Assembly (NCBI RefSeq): GCF_014204625.1
Contig: NZ_JACHLU010000002.1
Span: forward strand, 310,001-374,000
Source: Gillisella vitis
Lineage (GTDB): Bacteria; Pseudomonadota; Alphaproteobacteria; Rhizobiales; Rhizobiaceae
Length of the DNA stretch: 64,000 nucleotides
Direction: 5' to 3'
The translations under genes were made by a program, and so were the position numbers. The notes beneath the pieces are model-generated. The model did no database searches. It saw nothing but the letters and a program-made list of their open reading frames with translations, and was not told the DNA's origin. Of this stretch, positions 44,518 to 53,608 are shown in pieces (within the stretch, counting starts at the first letter, position 1; each line of letters opens with the position of its first letter).

Positions 44518-44697
44518 ATGAAACACACCAATGTGCTCTTTTATCGGTTTGTTCGATGGATTGCTGGATCAGAGAGGATCATCCATGATCTGCCTGAGGA
44601 TTTGCGCCGTGATGTTGGGCTTGAGACACAAGAACAGAACAGGCATAGTCATAAAGCGCAATATCGTAAGTATTGTAACTTTCTATCCGTTCTTTGA
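44518..44697 (+). CDS. DUF1127-like small protein
   Basis: This 59-residue protein has the DUF1127 core: FVRWIAGSERIIHDLPEDLRRDVGL. Such short Arg-rich proteins are common in alphaproteobacteria and, in a few studied cases, bind RNA and affect RNA turnover or phosphate and carbon metabolism. GTGAGG lies five bases before the ATG. Its 3' end overlaps the convergent sulfotransferase gene by about 119 bases, so the C-terminal tail may be unconstrained. Confidence 0.6.
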   Translation: MKHTNVLFYRFVRWIAGSERIIHDLPEDLRRDVGLETQEQNRHSHKAQYRKYCNFLSVL

Positions 44698-45304
44698 GTG
44701 CCGGATCAATGTCGCGCACCTCTATGCGTTGACTGGTCTTGTTCAGCTCCGGCAGGGTGGCATTGGCCATTTCTGGAAGCACACTGCCAAGGCGAATGAG
44801 ATCCTCGTGCAGGCATTCTTGGCGTCCGATCCATGCACAGTTTTTCAGCGTTTTTTGTGCCTCCAGCAGCGCGGCAGACATATCAACATCATTATCCAGT
44901 GCATGGAATGCCAATTGTCTGGTTTGGCGATTGAAGGTGTTGCGATAGGCGATGCTTGGATCGAGATGGAAAAAATCATGCAGATCATGCGTCTGGGCGG
45001 CGGTCACATCTGCATGGCTGGTTGCTGGCAGGTTTCGGGCAAAAGAATACCACGATAGGCAGCGCTCAATTGGCTCACGCAGGATGGTAAACAGGACGGC
45101 GTCGGGAAAATGGGTGTTAATATCCTGAAGGCTGATGTGGCCGCAGATAATGTCATAGCGGCGCAGGGCTTCTGCTTGTTCAACGCTCATACGCGATGCG
45201 GCAAAGGGCGGGCTGACAGCATCTGCGCCAAAGCCCCGCTGCAATGCGGCATGAAAGCTGGTTCCGCCGGTTTTGGGAAGGTGTATGAAGATGGCGCGGG
45301 GCAT
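44579..45304 (-). CDS. Sulfotransferase-family protein
   Basis: This 241-residue protein carries the PAPS-binding motifs: FIHLPKTGGTSFHAAL (5'-phosphosulfate loop) near the N-terminus and LFTILREPIERCLSWYSFA (3'-phosphate site). The last part is not conserved. It would transfer sulfate to a carbohydrate or another hydroxyl acceptor, perhaps surface glycans. It sits between DUF1127 and xdhC and is only seven bases from xdhC's end, so it may share the xdh transcript, with no obvious functional link. Confidence 0.82.
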   Translation of the reverse strand: MPRAIFIHLPKTGGTSFHAALQRGFGADAVSPPFAASRMSVEQAEALRRYDIICGHISLQDINTHFPDAVLFTILREPIERCLSWYSFARNLPATSHADVTAAQTHDLHDFFHLDPSIAYRNTFNRQTRQLAFHALDNDVDMSAALLEAQKTLKNCAWIGRQECLHEDLIRLGSVLPEMANATLPELNKTSQRIEVRDIDPALKERIESYNTYDIALYDYACSVLVSQAQHHGANPQADHG

Positions 45305-45310
45305 GGCGGT

Positions 45311-46123
45311 CTATGGATTGGCTGATGGTGTGAGGAGCCTCTGCAACAGCTCGGCGGCCACCAGGGCGGCAATCACGGCGGGGCGTTTGTCTCGAACGTC
45401 GCTTTTGCCAATGGGCATGGTCAGGCGGGTGAAGTGGGTGGGGTCTGCGCCTTCGCGGGCCAGCCAATGGGCAAAGGTGGCGCGTTTGCTGCTCGAGCCG
45501 ATCATGCCAACGTATGAAAGATCGGATCGCGCCAGCGCCTCGCGGGCAATGAGAAAATCCAGCGCGTGATCATGTGTGACAATCACGCAGGCACCGCCGG
45601 GTGCAATCTGTGCCACATGGGCTTCTGGCATGGCGCTTTGCTGAAAGCTGATGCCGGATGGAAGATCCTCTTCAACCATGTCGCGGGTATCAATCAACGT
45701 GACCTGAAAAGGCAGCGGCGCAAGCGCCTTCACCAAGGCGAAACCGACATGACCCGCGCCGAACACACAGATTGCGGCCCGGGTGTTCTGGCTGGCGATT
45801 TGCTGTTGCTCAAACGCCTCCTGCCGCTCTGGAGTCAGCAGGCACAGTGACAATGTCACGTGCCCGCCGCAGCATTGACCGATTTCCGGTCCCAGCGGAA
45901 CCTGCATTTCGGACTTATCCTCACCATGATCGAGCATGGCGCGGGCTTTGGCAATTGCGAGATATTCCAGCTGTCCGCCGCCAATCGTGCCAAGCGTGGC
46001 TTGTCTGGCCACGAGCATGATGGCCCCGGCCTCACGCGGTGTTGAGCCTTTGGCCACTGTGATGGTGACAAGCACGGCGCGGGCATGGGTGCGGAGAAAG
46101 GCAGCGTGAGAAGACAGCGTCAT
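45311..46123 (-). CDS. xdhC: Xanthine dehydrogenase accessory protein XdhC
   Basis: The 270-residue protein inserts and sulfurates the molybdenum cofactor of xanthine dehydrogenase. The N-terminal AVLVTITVAKGSTPREAGA and LGTIGGGQLEYLAI blocks, then the Rossmann-like CVFGAGHVGFALVKAL and YVGMIGSSSKRATF segments are diagnostic. It overlaps the xdhB end by four bases, and the three xdh genes form one operon. Confidence 0.95.
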   Translation of the reverse strand: MTLSSHAAFLRTHARAVLVTITVAKGSTPREAGAIMLVARQATLGTIGGGQLEYLAIAKARAMLDHGEDKSEMQVPLGPEIGQCCGGHVTLSLCLLTPERQEAFEQQQIASQNTRAAICVFGAGHVGFALVKALAPLPFQVTLIDTRDMVEEDLPSGISFQQSAMPEAHVAQIAPGGACVIVTHDHALDFLIAREALARSDLSYVGMIGSSSKRATFAHWLAREGADPTHFTRLTMPIGKSDVRDKRPAVIAALVAAELLQRLLTPSANP

Positions 46124-48459
46124 CGCAGCATCTTCAATCGCTCGACGGCCATCAGAATGCGTTCTGGCGTTGCGGGTGCATCCAGCCGCGGGCAGTGGCG
46201 ATAATCGGCAACCGAGGCTACCGCCATGGACAGCGCTTCCAGAACCGAAATTGCCAGCATGAAGGGCGGCTCACCCACGGCTTTGGAGCGGCCGATGGTC
46301 AGTTCCGCATTTTCCGCCCAATCCGCCAGTTTGACGTTGAAGATTTTCGGCCGGTCCGAGGCCAGCGGGATTTTGTAGGTGGAGGGCGCGTGGGTGCGTA
46401 GGCACCCCTTGCCATCCCACCACAGTTCTTCCGTGGTCAGCCAGCCCATGCCCTGCACAAAGCCGCCTTCGATCTGGCCAATATCCAGCGCCGGATTGAG
46501 GGATTTGCCAACATCATGGAGAATATCGGTGCGATCCATCAGATATTCGCCGGTCAGCGTATCAATCGACACTTCCGAACAGGATGCGCCATAGGCGTAA
46601 TAATAAAACGGCGTGCCGCGTCCGGTTTCGCGGTTCCAGTGGATTTTTGGCGTTTTGTAAAAGCCAGCGGCAGAAAGCTGCACCCGGCCCAGATAGGCCT
46701 GTTTGATGAAGTCAGGGAAGGGGATGGTTTCCGCACCCACCTGCACCCGGTTGGGCAAAAAGCGAACGTCTTCAGCGTTCACATTCCATTTTTCGGTAGC
46801 GAATGCCACCAGCCGTTCCTTGATCTGGCGGGCGGCATCAAAGGCGGCCATGCCATTAAGGTCGGTGCCGGATGAGGCGGCGGTGGCGGAGGTGTTGGGG
46901 ACTTTGCCGGTGGTGGTGGCGGTGATTTTCACCGCATCAATATCCACCTGAAAGGCATCGGCCACCACCTGCGCCACTTTGGTATACAGGCCTTGGCCCA
47001 TTTCCGTGCCACCATGATTGAGGTGGATGGAGCCATCCTGATAGATATGCACCAGCGCACCGGCCTGATTAAAGGCGGTCATGGTGAAGGAAATGCCGAA
47101 TTTCACCGGGGTCAGCGCAATGCCCTTTTTGATCACCGGGCTTGTCTTGTTGAACTCAACAATCGCCTTGCGACGGGCCTGATAATCGCTCGATGTTTCC
47201 AGCTCGCTCACCACACGGGCAATGATATTGTCTTCCACCGTCTGGTGATAGGGCGTCACATCGCGGCCAGAGCCGGTCTCGCCATAGAAATTGGCTTTGC
47301 GCACCTCCAGCGGGTCTTTGCCCAGCGCATAGGCGATTTCCTCAATCATCCGCTCGGCCCCCAACATGCCCTGCGGCCCACCAAAACCGCGATAGGCGGT
47401 GTTGGAAACGGTGTGGGTTTTCAGCGGTTGCGAGGTCAGCTTCACATGCGGATAGAAATAGCTGCTATCGGCGTGAAACAGGGCGCGATCCGTGACCGGA
47501 CCAGACAGATCCGACGAATAGCCGCAGCGGGCAGCAAAATTGGCGTGCACCGCATGGATGCGGCCATCGCTGTTGAAAGCGACATCGAAATCCATTTTGA
47601 AATCATGGCGTTTGCCGGTAATCGACATGTCCTCATCCCGGTCGGGGCGAAATTTCACCGCACGGTTCAGCTTTTTGGCCGCGACGGCGGCCAGCGCTGC
47701 AAATTGATTGCCTTGGGTTTCCTTACCACCAAAGCCGCCGCCCATGCGCCTTGTGTTGACGGTGATGGCATGGGAGGGAATGTTGAGCACATGGCCAACA
47801 ATATGCTGGATTTCCGACGGATGCTGGGTGGATGACCACACGGTCACATCCTCATCCTCACCCGGAATGGCCATGGCAATCTGGCTTTCCAGATAAAAAT
47901 GTTCCTGCCCGCCAATGCGCATGGAGGATTGCAGGCGGTGTTCGGCGTTATCCAGTTCTCTTTCCGGCGTGCCGCGTTTCAGCACCATGCCGGGGGTGAC
48001 GAGTGGCGCACCATTCTCAAGCGCGCCATCAATATCAGTCCAAAACGGCAGGTCGCGGTAGTCCACTTTGGCAAGTCGTGCCGCCTTGCGGGCGGCATCG
48101 CGGGTCTCGGCAACCACGGCAAAAATGATCTGGCCGTGAAACTCCACCTTGGTGGTGGCAATCAGCGGCTCATCATGGCGACCACCGGAGGAGACATCAT
48201 TGGTGCCGGGAATGTCGTTGGCGGTGAGCACGGCGACAACGCCGGGATAGGCTTTCACAGTGGAAAGATCGATGGAGATGATGTCTGCATGGGCGCGATC
48301 AGACAGTCCGAGACCACCATGCAATAGGCCAGCGGGTTCGGGAATGTCGTCAATATAATCGGCGCTGCCTGCCACATGCTTATGAGCTGAATCATGGCGC
48401 AGAGATTGATGCATGGGGCCTTTGATGGTGGCGGATGGTGTGAATGTTGCCTTATCCAT
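46120..48459 (-). CDS. xdhB: Xanthine dehydrogenase large subunit XdhB
   Basis: The 779-residue molybdopterin-binding subunit oxidises hypoxanthine or xanthine to urate. It has HVAGSADYIDDIPEPAGLLH at the start, RRMGGGFGGKETQG, the HGGTEMGQGLYTK loop containing the conserved Gln, and YRGFGGPQGM. The C-terminal GEPPFMLAISVLEAL holds the catalytic Glu region (VGEPP). Length is normal. A 264-base gap holding an inverted repeat pair separates it from xdhA. Confidence 0.96.
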   Translation of the reverse strand: MDKATFTPSATIKGPMHQSLRHDSAHKHVAGSADYIDDIPEPAGLLHGGLGLSDRAHADIISIDLSTVKAYPGVVAVLTANDIPGTNDVSSGGRHDEPLIATTKVEFHGQIIFAVVAETRDAARKAARLAKVDYRDLPFWTDIDGALENGAPLVTPGMVLKRGTPERELDNAEHRLQSSMRIGGQEHFYLESQIAMAIPGEDEDVTVWSSTQHPSEIQHIVGHVLNIPSHAITVNTRRMGGGFGGKETQGNQFAALAAVAAKKLNRAVKFRPDRDEDMSITGKRHDFKMDFDVAFNSDGRIHAVHANFAARCGYSSDLSGPVTDRALFHADSSYFYPHVKLTSQPLKTHTVSNTAYRGFGGPQGMLGAERMIEEIAYALGKDPLEVRKANFYGETGSGRDVTPYHQTVEDNIIARVVSELETSSDYQARRKAIVEFNKTSPVIKKGIALTPVKFGISFTMTAFNQAGALVHIYQDGSIHLNHGGTEMGQGLYTKVAQVVADAFQVDIDAVKITATTTGKVPNTSATAASSGTDLNGMAAFDAARQIKERLVAFATEKWNVNAEDVRFLPNRVQVGAETIPFPDFIKQAYLGRVQLSAAGFYKTPKIHWNRETGRGTPFYYYAYGASCSEVSIDTLTGEYLMDRTDILHDVGKSLNPALDIGQIEGGFVQGMGWLTTEELWWDGKGCLRTHAPSTYKIPLASDRPKIFNVKLADWAENAELTIGRSKAVGEPPFMLAISVLEALSMAVASVADYRHCPRLDAPATPERILMAVERLKMLR

Positions 48460-48508
48460 GGGCTAGGCTCCCTCTTTGTGAAATAGCAAAGGTCCGTGCG
48501 GATTTTGT

Positions 48509-48689
48509 CCCCCTCATCCGGCTGCCGCCACCTTCTCCCCAGTGGGGAGAAGAGACATGAGGTGACGTCTCATTCCATTTCAAGCTTTGGCGTGCCCAAT
48601 CACGCTTGGGCAACGACATGCATGAGGCATAAGCCCCACGCTTCTTCTCCCCAGCGGGGAGAAGGTGGCGGCAGCCGGATGAGGGGGGC
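48509..48689. repeat. Inverted pair of a dispersed rhizobial repeat
   Basis: Left arm (48509-48552) reads CCCCCTCATCCGGCTGCC onwards to GGGGAGAAG, and right arm (48645-48689) is its reverse complement. The arms match over more than 40 bases and are separated by about 90 bases. Each arm contains an inner TTCTCCCC/GGGGAGAA hairpin. It sits between xdhA and xdhB. Confidence 0.88.
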
Positions 48690-48723
48690 GAAGCCATGGA
48701 TGAATACGCGCCGTTTACCTCCA

Positions 48724-50190
48724 TCACACCACCTCCACCGCAAACCGCTGCAATTCCTGCGGCGTACCTGATGTTTCCAGATAGAAACGAGTCAGCAGAT
48801 TTTTGGCGGTCAATTGCCGATAGTCTGCTGTGGCCCGCCAATCAGAAAGCGGTTGATAATCGACATCAAAAGCATCGCGTGCGGATGCAAGGCTCTCTTC
48901 GCTCCAAGACTGACCCAATAGTGCGGCTTCCACCGCACTTGCGCGTTTGGGCGTGCCCGCCATGCCGCCAAAGGCAATGCGCAGGGTGGAAACGCAGGCA
49001 CCCTCGGTTTCCAGATAAAACGCGCCGCACAGCGCCGAAATATCCTCATCGCGCCGCTTGGAAATTTTATAGATGGCAAAATGGCTGTTTGCTTTTGGGC
49101 GCGGCACAAAAATGCGCTCGACAAATTCGCCGGGTTTTCGGTCTTGTTTGCCGTATTCAATAAAGAAATCCTGCAAAAGCAGTGTGCGCGTGCCGGATGT
49201 GGAGCGGAGGGTTACGGTGGCCCCCAGCGCAATCAGCGCGGGTGGGGTATCACCAATCGGTGAGCCATTGGCGATGTTGCCGCCAATCGTGCCCATATTG
49301 CGCACCTGCTGGCCGCCGATGCGTTCAATCAAGCGGCCAAAGGCCGGGATGGTTTTGCGAAGACAGTCAAAGGCAGCGCTATAGCTGACGCCCGCACCGA
49401 GCGTCATGCCCCTGTCATCCACGGTGATGTCCTGCAATTCGCTCAAATGGTTGATGAACACCACGGGATCGAGAACCCGCATCTGCTTGGTCACCCACAG
49501 GCCCACATCGGTAGCCCCCGCAACAATCGTGGCTTTGGGATGGGCGCCCAGCGTATTGGCCAACGCCTCAATATTGTTCGGGACAATCAATGTGCGATTG
49601 TCGCCCTCCAGCACAATGGTATCGGTGCTGGTCATCCCGTTGAGTGCAGCAATGATCTTTTCGCGTTCGCGGGTTAGAGCGTCAAAAAGCGCAGAGGGGC
49701 GCGTCTGCCCCATTTGTTCGGCGGCTTTGACAATCGGCTCATAGCCTGTGCAGCGACAGAGATTGCCTTGCAGGGCGCGCTCAATCTCCTCCCGCGTCGG
49801 GGCAGAATTGGTCAGCCACAGGCCATAGAGCGACATGACAAAACCGGGGGTGCAAAAGCCGCATTGCGAGCCATGGCAATCGACCATGGCCTGCTGCACC
49901 GGATGCAAAGTGCCATCCTTGGCGGCCAGATGCTCCACCGTCACCACATGGCAGGCGTTGAGCGAGCCAACAAAGCGAATGCAGGCATTGACCGATTCGT
50001 AGACCAGCTGGCCTTTGACCAGCCGCCCCACCAGCACGGTGCAGGCACCGCAATCGCCTTCTGCACAGCCTTCTTTGGAACCTGTCAAACGGCGGGAAAG
50101 CCGCAGGAAATCCAGAAGGGTTGCCGTGGGGTCTGTGCTGGATAGCGAGACCTCCTGGTCGTTGAGCAGAAAGCGAATGCGGTGTGTCAT
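48724..50190 (-). CDS. xdhA: Xanthine dehydrogenase small subunit XdhA
   Basis: This 488-residue subunit carries two [2Fe-2S] clusters and FAD. The first cluster has GSKEGCAEGDCGACTVLVG, with further Cys in NACIRF. The second has HGSQCGFCTPGFVMSLY and LCRCTGYEPI. The FAD part shows ATIVAGATDVGLWVTKQ and NMGTIGGNIANGSPIGDTPP. It is the first gene of the xdhA-xdhB-xdhC operon and supplies electrons to NAD. GGCTCCC near the ATG is a weak ribosome site. Confidence 0.96.
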   Translation of the reverse strand: MTHRIRFLLNDQEVSLSSTDPTATLLDFLRLSRRLTGSKEGCAEGDCGACTVLVGRLVKGQLVYESVNACIRFVGSLNACHVVTVEHLAAKDGTLHPVQQAMVDCHGSQCGFCTPGFVMSLYGLWLTNSAPTREEIERALQGNLCRCTGYEPIVKAAEQMGQTRPSALFDALTREREKIIAALNGMTSTDTIVLEGDNRTLIVPNNIEALANTLGAHPKATIVAGATDVGLWVTKQMRVLDPVVFINHLSELQDITVDDRGMTLGAGVSYSAAFDCLRKTIPAFGRLIERIGGQQVRNMGTIGGNIANGSPIGDTPPALIALGATVTLRSTSGTRTLLLQDFFIEYGKQDRKPGEFVERIFVPRPKANSHFAIYKISKRRDEDISALCGAFYLETEGACVSTLRIAFGGMAGTPKRASAVEAALLGQSWSEESLASARDAFDVDYQPLSDWRATADYRQLTAKNLLTRFYLETSGTPQELQRFAVEVV

Positions 50191-50230
50191 GGGAGCCTTT
50201 CAGATGCGGTGCGCAACTGATAAGACTACT

Positions 50231-50274
50231 GCATAATTCCTTAAATCGAAATCGATTTAAGGCGAAAATTATGC
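50231..50274. repeat. Palindromic repeat, AT-rich
   Basis: GCATAATTCCTTAAATCG pairs with CGATTTAAGG plus AATTATGC to give an almost perfect palindrome. The sequence resembles dispersed elements common in rhizobial intergenic regions. It lies directly upstream of xdhA. Confidence 0.7.
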
Positions 50275-50289
50275 ATCAGGTATAAAGAT

Positions 50290-50339
50290 CTACCGCCAAC
50301 CCTCGTGCGCCATACATGGCGCACGAGGGTTGGCGGTAG
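50290..50339. terminator. Perfect 24-bp inverted repeat, likely bdhA terminator
   Basis: Bases 50290-50313 and 50316-50339 are exact reverse complements with only AC between them. The arms contain CTACCGCCAACCC and GGGTTGGCGGTAG. It lies ten bases past the bdhA stop on the minus strand. There is no long T run, so it may terminate bdhA or act as a palindromic element. Confidence 0.75.
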
Positions 50340-50349
50340 TCCGCGACTA

Positions 50350-51120
50350 TTACGCCGTCCAGCCACCATCAATCGATATATGTGTGCCGGTGATCTGTTT
50401 TGCAGCGTCGCTGGCCAGATAGATGGCGCAAGCGGCGACCTGCTCGACGGTGACGAACTCTTTGGTGGCTTGGGAAGCCAGCAGCACGTCGCGTTTGACC
50501 TGTTCCTCGGTAATACCGCGGGCTTTGGCGGTGTCTGGAATCTGCTTTTCCACCAAAGGCGTCAGCACATAGCCGGGGCAAATGGCGTTGACGGTCACGC
50601 CATGTTCGGCAAGCTCAAGGGCTGCGGTCTTGGTCAGGCCCATAATGCCATGCTTGGCGGTGACATAAGCAGATTTGAACGGCGATGCCACCAGCCCGTG
50701 GGCCGAAGCAATATTGATGATTCGCCCGGATTTTTTCGCCTTCATGGTGGGAATGGCAGCCCGCATGGTATGAAAGGCGCTGGACATGTTGATGGCAATG
50801 ATCTGATCCCATTTCTCAAGGGGAAACTCTTCAATCGGGGCGACATATTGAATCCCGGCATTGTTGACCAGCACATCAAGATCACCAAATTCTGAAATGG
50901 CCGTCTCGATCATCTCGGCAATGTCTTTGGGCTTGCTCATATCGGCGGGGTGGTAAATCACCTTGCCGCCCTGGGCTTCCAGTTCCTTGCGGATGGCTTC
51001 AATTTCGGTCATCGGACCAAAGCCGTTGATCAGGATATTGGCACCTTCTGCCGCAAAGGCACGGGCAATTCCCAACCCGATACCACTGGTGGACCCGGTT
51101 ACAACAACATTTCTCTTCAT
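50350..51120 (-). CDS. bdhA: 3-hydroxybutyrate dehydrogenase BdhA
   Basis: The 256-residue short-chain dehydrogenase has TGSTSGIGLGIARAFA at the N-terminus, NNAGIQYVAPIEEFP, the catalytic SAHGLVASPFKSAYVTAKHG (Ser, Tyr, Lys) and GYVLTPLVEKQIPD, the pattern of BdhA. It oxidises 3-hydroxybutyrate to acetoacetate with NAD, in polyhydroxybutyrate breakdown. AAGGAAG precedes the ATG. It is upstream of the xdh operon on the same strand but separated by two palindromes. Confidence 0.95.
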   Translation of the reverse strand: MKRNVVVTGSTSGIGLGIARAFAAEGANILINGFGPMTEIEAIRKELEAQGGKVIYHPADMSKPKDIAEMIETAISEFGDLDVLVNNAGIQYVAPIEEFPLEKWDQIIAINMSSAFHTMRAAIPTMKAKKSGRIINIASAHGLVASPFKSAYVTAKHGIMGLTKTAALELAEHGVTVNAICPGYVLTPLVEKQIPDTAKARGITEEQVKRDVLLASQATKEFVTVEQVAACAIYLASDAAKQITGTHISIDGGWTA

Positions 51121-51435
51121 GGCTTCTTCCTTTGCGGTGAGGCATGTGACAGGCGTTGCAAGACGGTTTGCCCCGTTGAGATGGATGTTATGGCAGTCCG
51201 TCGATTCGTTTGTGTCTGATAATGTTTATAGCCTGAGCCTATGCCCAAAACCCGGTGGTTTGCAATTCGCCTTTTTGCGCCAATGCTATAAAGATGAAGA
51301 CGCAAGCCATGGGGCAATTGCTGTGTTGAATAACGCAAAGGCTTCGTTTAGGTTTCATTTTTAAGGTTGGATGCGGCAATATATGTTCACATTGTCGGAA
51401 ATCCGAAAACAAACGAAAGCTCTGGGAGGAGCATC

Positions 51436-52932
51436 ATGGGCAAATTTGTTCTGGCGATTGATCAGGGAACCACATCCAGTCGCGCAATCGTGTTTGACAG
51501 CGCCATGCGGATTGTCGGTCGCGGACAAAAGGAATTCCCACAGATTTTTCCGCAATCGGGCTGGGTTGAGCATGATCCTGACGCGATTTGGGAGAGTGTT
51601 GTGCTTTCCATTCGGGATGCGCTGGCGCGGGCCCGCATCGCGCCCCATGATATTGCCGCTATTGGCATCACCAACCAGCGCGAAACCGTGGTGGTCTGGG
51701 ACCGCGACAGTGGAAAGGCCATTCACAATGCCATTGTCTGGCAGGATCGCCGCACGGCCTCCTTTTGTGAGCAGCTGAAAGGCGATGGGCTGGAAGCGCT
51801 GTTTACCGAAAAAACCGGCCTGTTGCTGGACCCGTATTTTTCCGGCACCAAGCTCTCATGGCTGCTGGATCATGTGGAGGGTGCGCGCCAAAAAGCCGAG
51901 CAGGGAACATTGTGCTTTGGCACCATTGATACCTATCTGATCTGGCGGCTGACGGGCGGAAAAAGCTTTGCTACCGACGCCACCAATGCGTCGCGCACGC
52001 TGATGTTCAACATTGCTGATCACCAGTGGGATGCAGAGCTGTTGAGGCTGTTGAACATTCCGACTGCTCTTTTGCCTGAGGTGAAGGACTGCGCTGCTGA
52101 TTTTGGCATCACCGACGAATCCGTGTTTGGTGCCGCCGTGCCAATTCTGGGTGTGGCGGGAGATCAGCAGGCGGCCACCATCGGGCAGGCCTGCTTTACG
52201 CCGGGCATGGTCAAATCCACCTACGGCACCGGCTGTTTTGCGCTGCTCAACACGGGTGCGGATCGGGTGGTGTCAAAAAACCGCCTGCTGACCACCATTG
52301 CCTACCGGATGGATGGCAAGACCACCTATGCGCTGGAGGGCTCGATTTTCATTGCCGGTGCCGCCGTGCAATGGCTGCGCGATGGGCTGAAAGTGATTGG
52401 TGATGCGGCGGAGGCTGGCAATCTGGCCGCAACATCGGACCCAAACCAGCATGTTTATCTTGTGCCTGCCTTCACCGGCATGGGTGCGCCGTGGTGGGAT
52501 CCTGAGGCGCGTGGTGCCATGTTTGGCCTGACCCGCAACAGTGGCCCTGCGGAATTTGCCTGTGCGGCACTGGAGGCGGTGTGCTATCAGACCCGCGATC
52601 TGCTGGATGCCATGCACAAGGACTGGCAAAACGGCCATGACGAGATGGTGCTGCGGGTGGATGGCGGCATGGCAGCCTCGGACTGGACCATGCAGCGATT
52701 GGCCGATCTTCTCGATGCGCCCGTGGATCGTCCGGCGATTATTGAAACCACCGCCCTGGGGGCTGCCTTTCTGGCCGCCAGCCGGGTTGGCCTGTGGCCC
52801 GGCATGGACGAATTTGCCAAAGCCTGGGCGCGGGATAACCGTTTTGAGCCGGTGATGGATGAGGCAACGCGCGCGCAAAAGCATAAAGGCTGGCAGGACG
52901 CCGTGCGTCGCACCCTGACGCATATGGGCTAG
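51436..52932 (+). CDS. glpK: Glycerol kinase GlpK
   Basis: The 498-residue FGGY kinase phosphorylates glycerol with ATP. It carries [57 protein letters not shown] and [26 protein letters not shown] precedes the ATG at 51436; the frame upstream is not conserved. No glpD or uptake gene is adjacent, so it stands alone in this window. Confidence 0.96.
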   Translation: MGKFVLAIDQGTTSSRAIVFDSAMRIVGRGQKEFPQIFPQSGWVEHDPDAIWESVVLSIRDALARARIAPHDIAAIGITNQRETVVVWDRDSGKAIHNAIVWQDRRTASFCEQLKGDGLEALFTEKTGLLLDPYFSGTKLSWLLDHVEGARQKAEQGTLCFGTIDTYLIWRLTGGKSFATDATNASRTLMFNIADHQWDAELLRLLNIPTALLPEVKDCAADFGITDESVFGAAVPILGVAGDQQAATIGQACFTPGMVKSTYGTGCFALLNTGADRVVSKNRLLTTIAYRMDGKTTYALEGSIFIAGAAVQWLRDGLKVIGDAAEAGNLAATSDPNQHVYLVPAFTGMGAPWWDPEARGAMFGLTRNSGPAEFACAALEAVCYQTRDLLDAMHKDWQNGHDEMVLRVDGGMAASDWTMQRLADLLDAPVDRPAIIETTALGAAFLAASRVGLWPGMDEFAKAWARDNRFEPVMDEATRAQKHKGWQDAVRRTLTHMG

Positions 52933-52993
52933 TCTCTTATGGTTGCGATGCGCCGATTGGTATGATGGCGCATCGTCTAAACAAAGACTGCCA

Positions 52994-53362
52994 TCACATA
53001 TAAGCGAAACGCTGGCCAAACGGTGTTTCAGCGTCAAAATTCATTTTGCCAATATTGTCGCTTTCTCCCGAAAACATCGGAGGCTTGCGATCCGTATTAT
53101 CGTTTTCCGGCTTTTCTGGTCGTTCTGTCGTGGCTTTTTCGGCCTTGGCGGCAGCTTTCTGTTTGGCGGCCTCCAGCTTGGTCTGGAGCGTTTTTAGCTC
53201 TGTTTCCAGTGTTGTCTGCTGCTCTTCATCTTCGTTGGCGTCAACCTCTGCTTGCTTGGTGGAAATTTGCGCTTCCAGATTGGCAATGGTTGCCTGGGAT
53301 ACGCCTGAAGATGTGGATGATGTGGCAGTGCTGCTGCTTGCGACCGATGATATTGAGGTCAT
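52994..53362 (-). CDS. Hypothetical Ser/Thr-rich coiled-coil protein
   Basis: The 122-residue protein starts with a Ser/Thr-rich stretch (SSVASSSTATSSTSSGVSQ). A heptad-like coiled coil follows (ANLEAQISTKQAEVDANEDE, then LETELKTLQTKLEAAKQKAA), and a polar C-terminus ends FGQRFAYM. There is no membrane helix and no catalytic motif. It is not recognised as a family member. Its codon use looks like its neighbours, and the ATG has AAGGAT upstream. Confidence 0.65.
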   Translation of the reverse strand: MTSISSVASSSTATSSTSSGVSQATIANLEAQISTKQAEVDANEDEEQQTTLETELKTLQTKLEAAKQKAAAKAEKATTERPEKPENDNTDRKPPMFSGESDNIGKMNFDAETPFGQRFAYM

Positions 53363-53608
53363 GGTTTTGATCCTTGAAAAATGGGTTTAATTCTTCTGCG
53401 ACTCAACTCTCGAAATTTCACATTTCCCGCGAGAGCCAGTGTTTTTCTACGCTCACAAAGTTAATAATTTATCATAATGGTAATTAACTATAATCATATT
53501 GTTGCTTGCTGAAATCGGATTGCTTCTGGGTGAACACATTGTTTTCAACCCTTCGTTTGCCTTCAGCCCTCGCGGTGGTTATCTCTGGACCAAAGACAGG
53601 AGAGTGCC

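Noticed and set aside
48509..48689. Possible CRISPR-like array between xdhA and xdhB
   Set aside because: There are only two copies in inverted, not direct, orientation, with internal hairpins typical of rhizobial intergenic repeats and no cas genes in the window.
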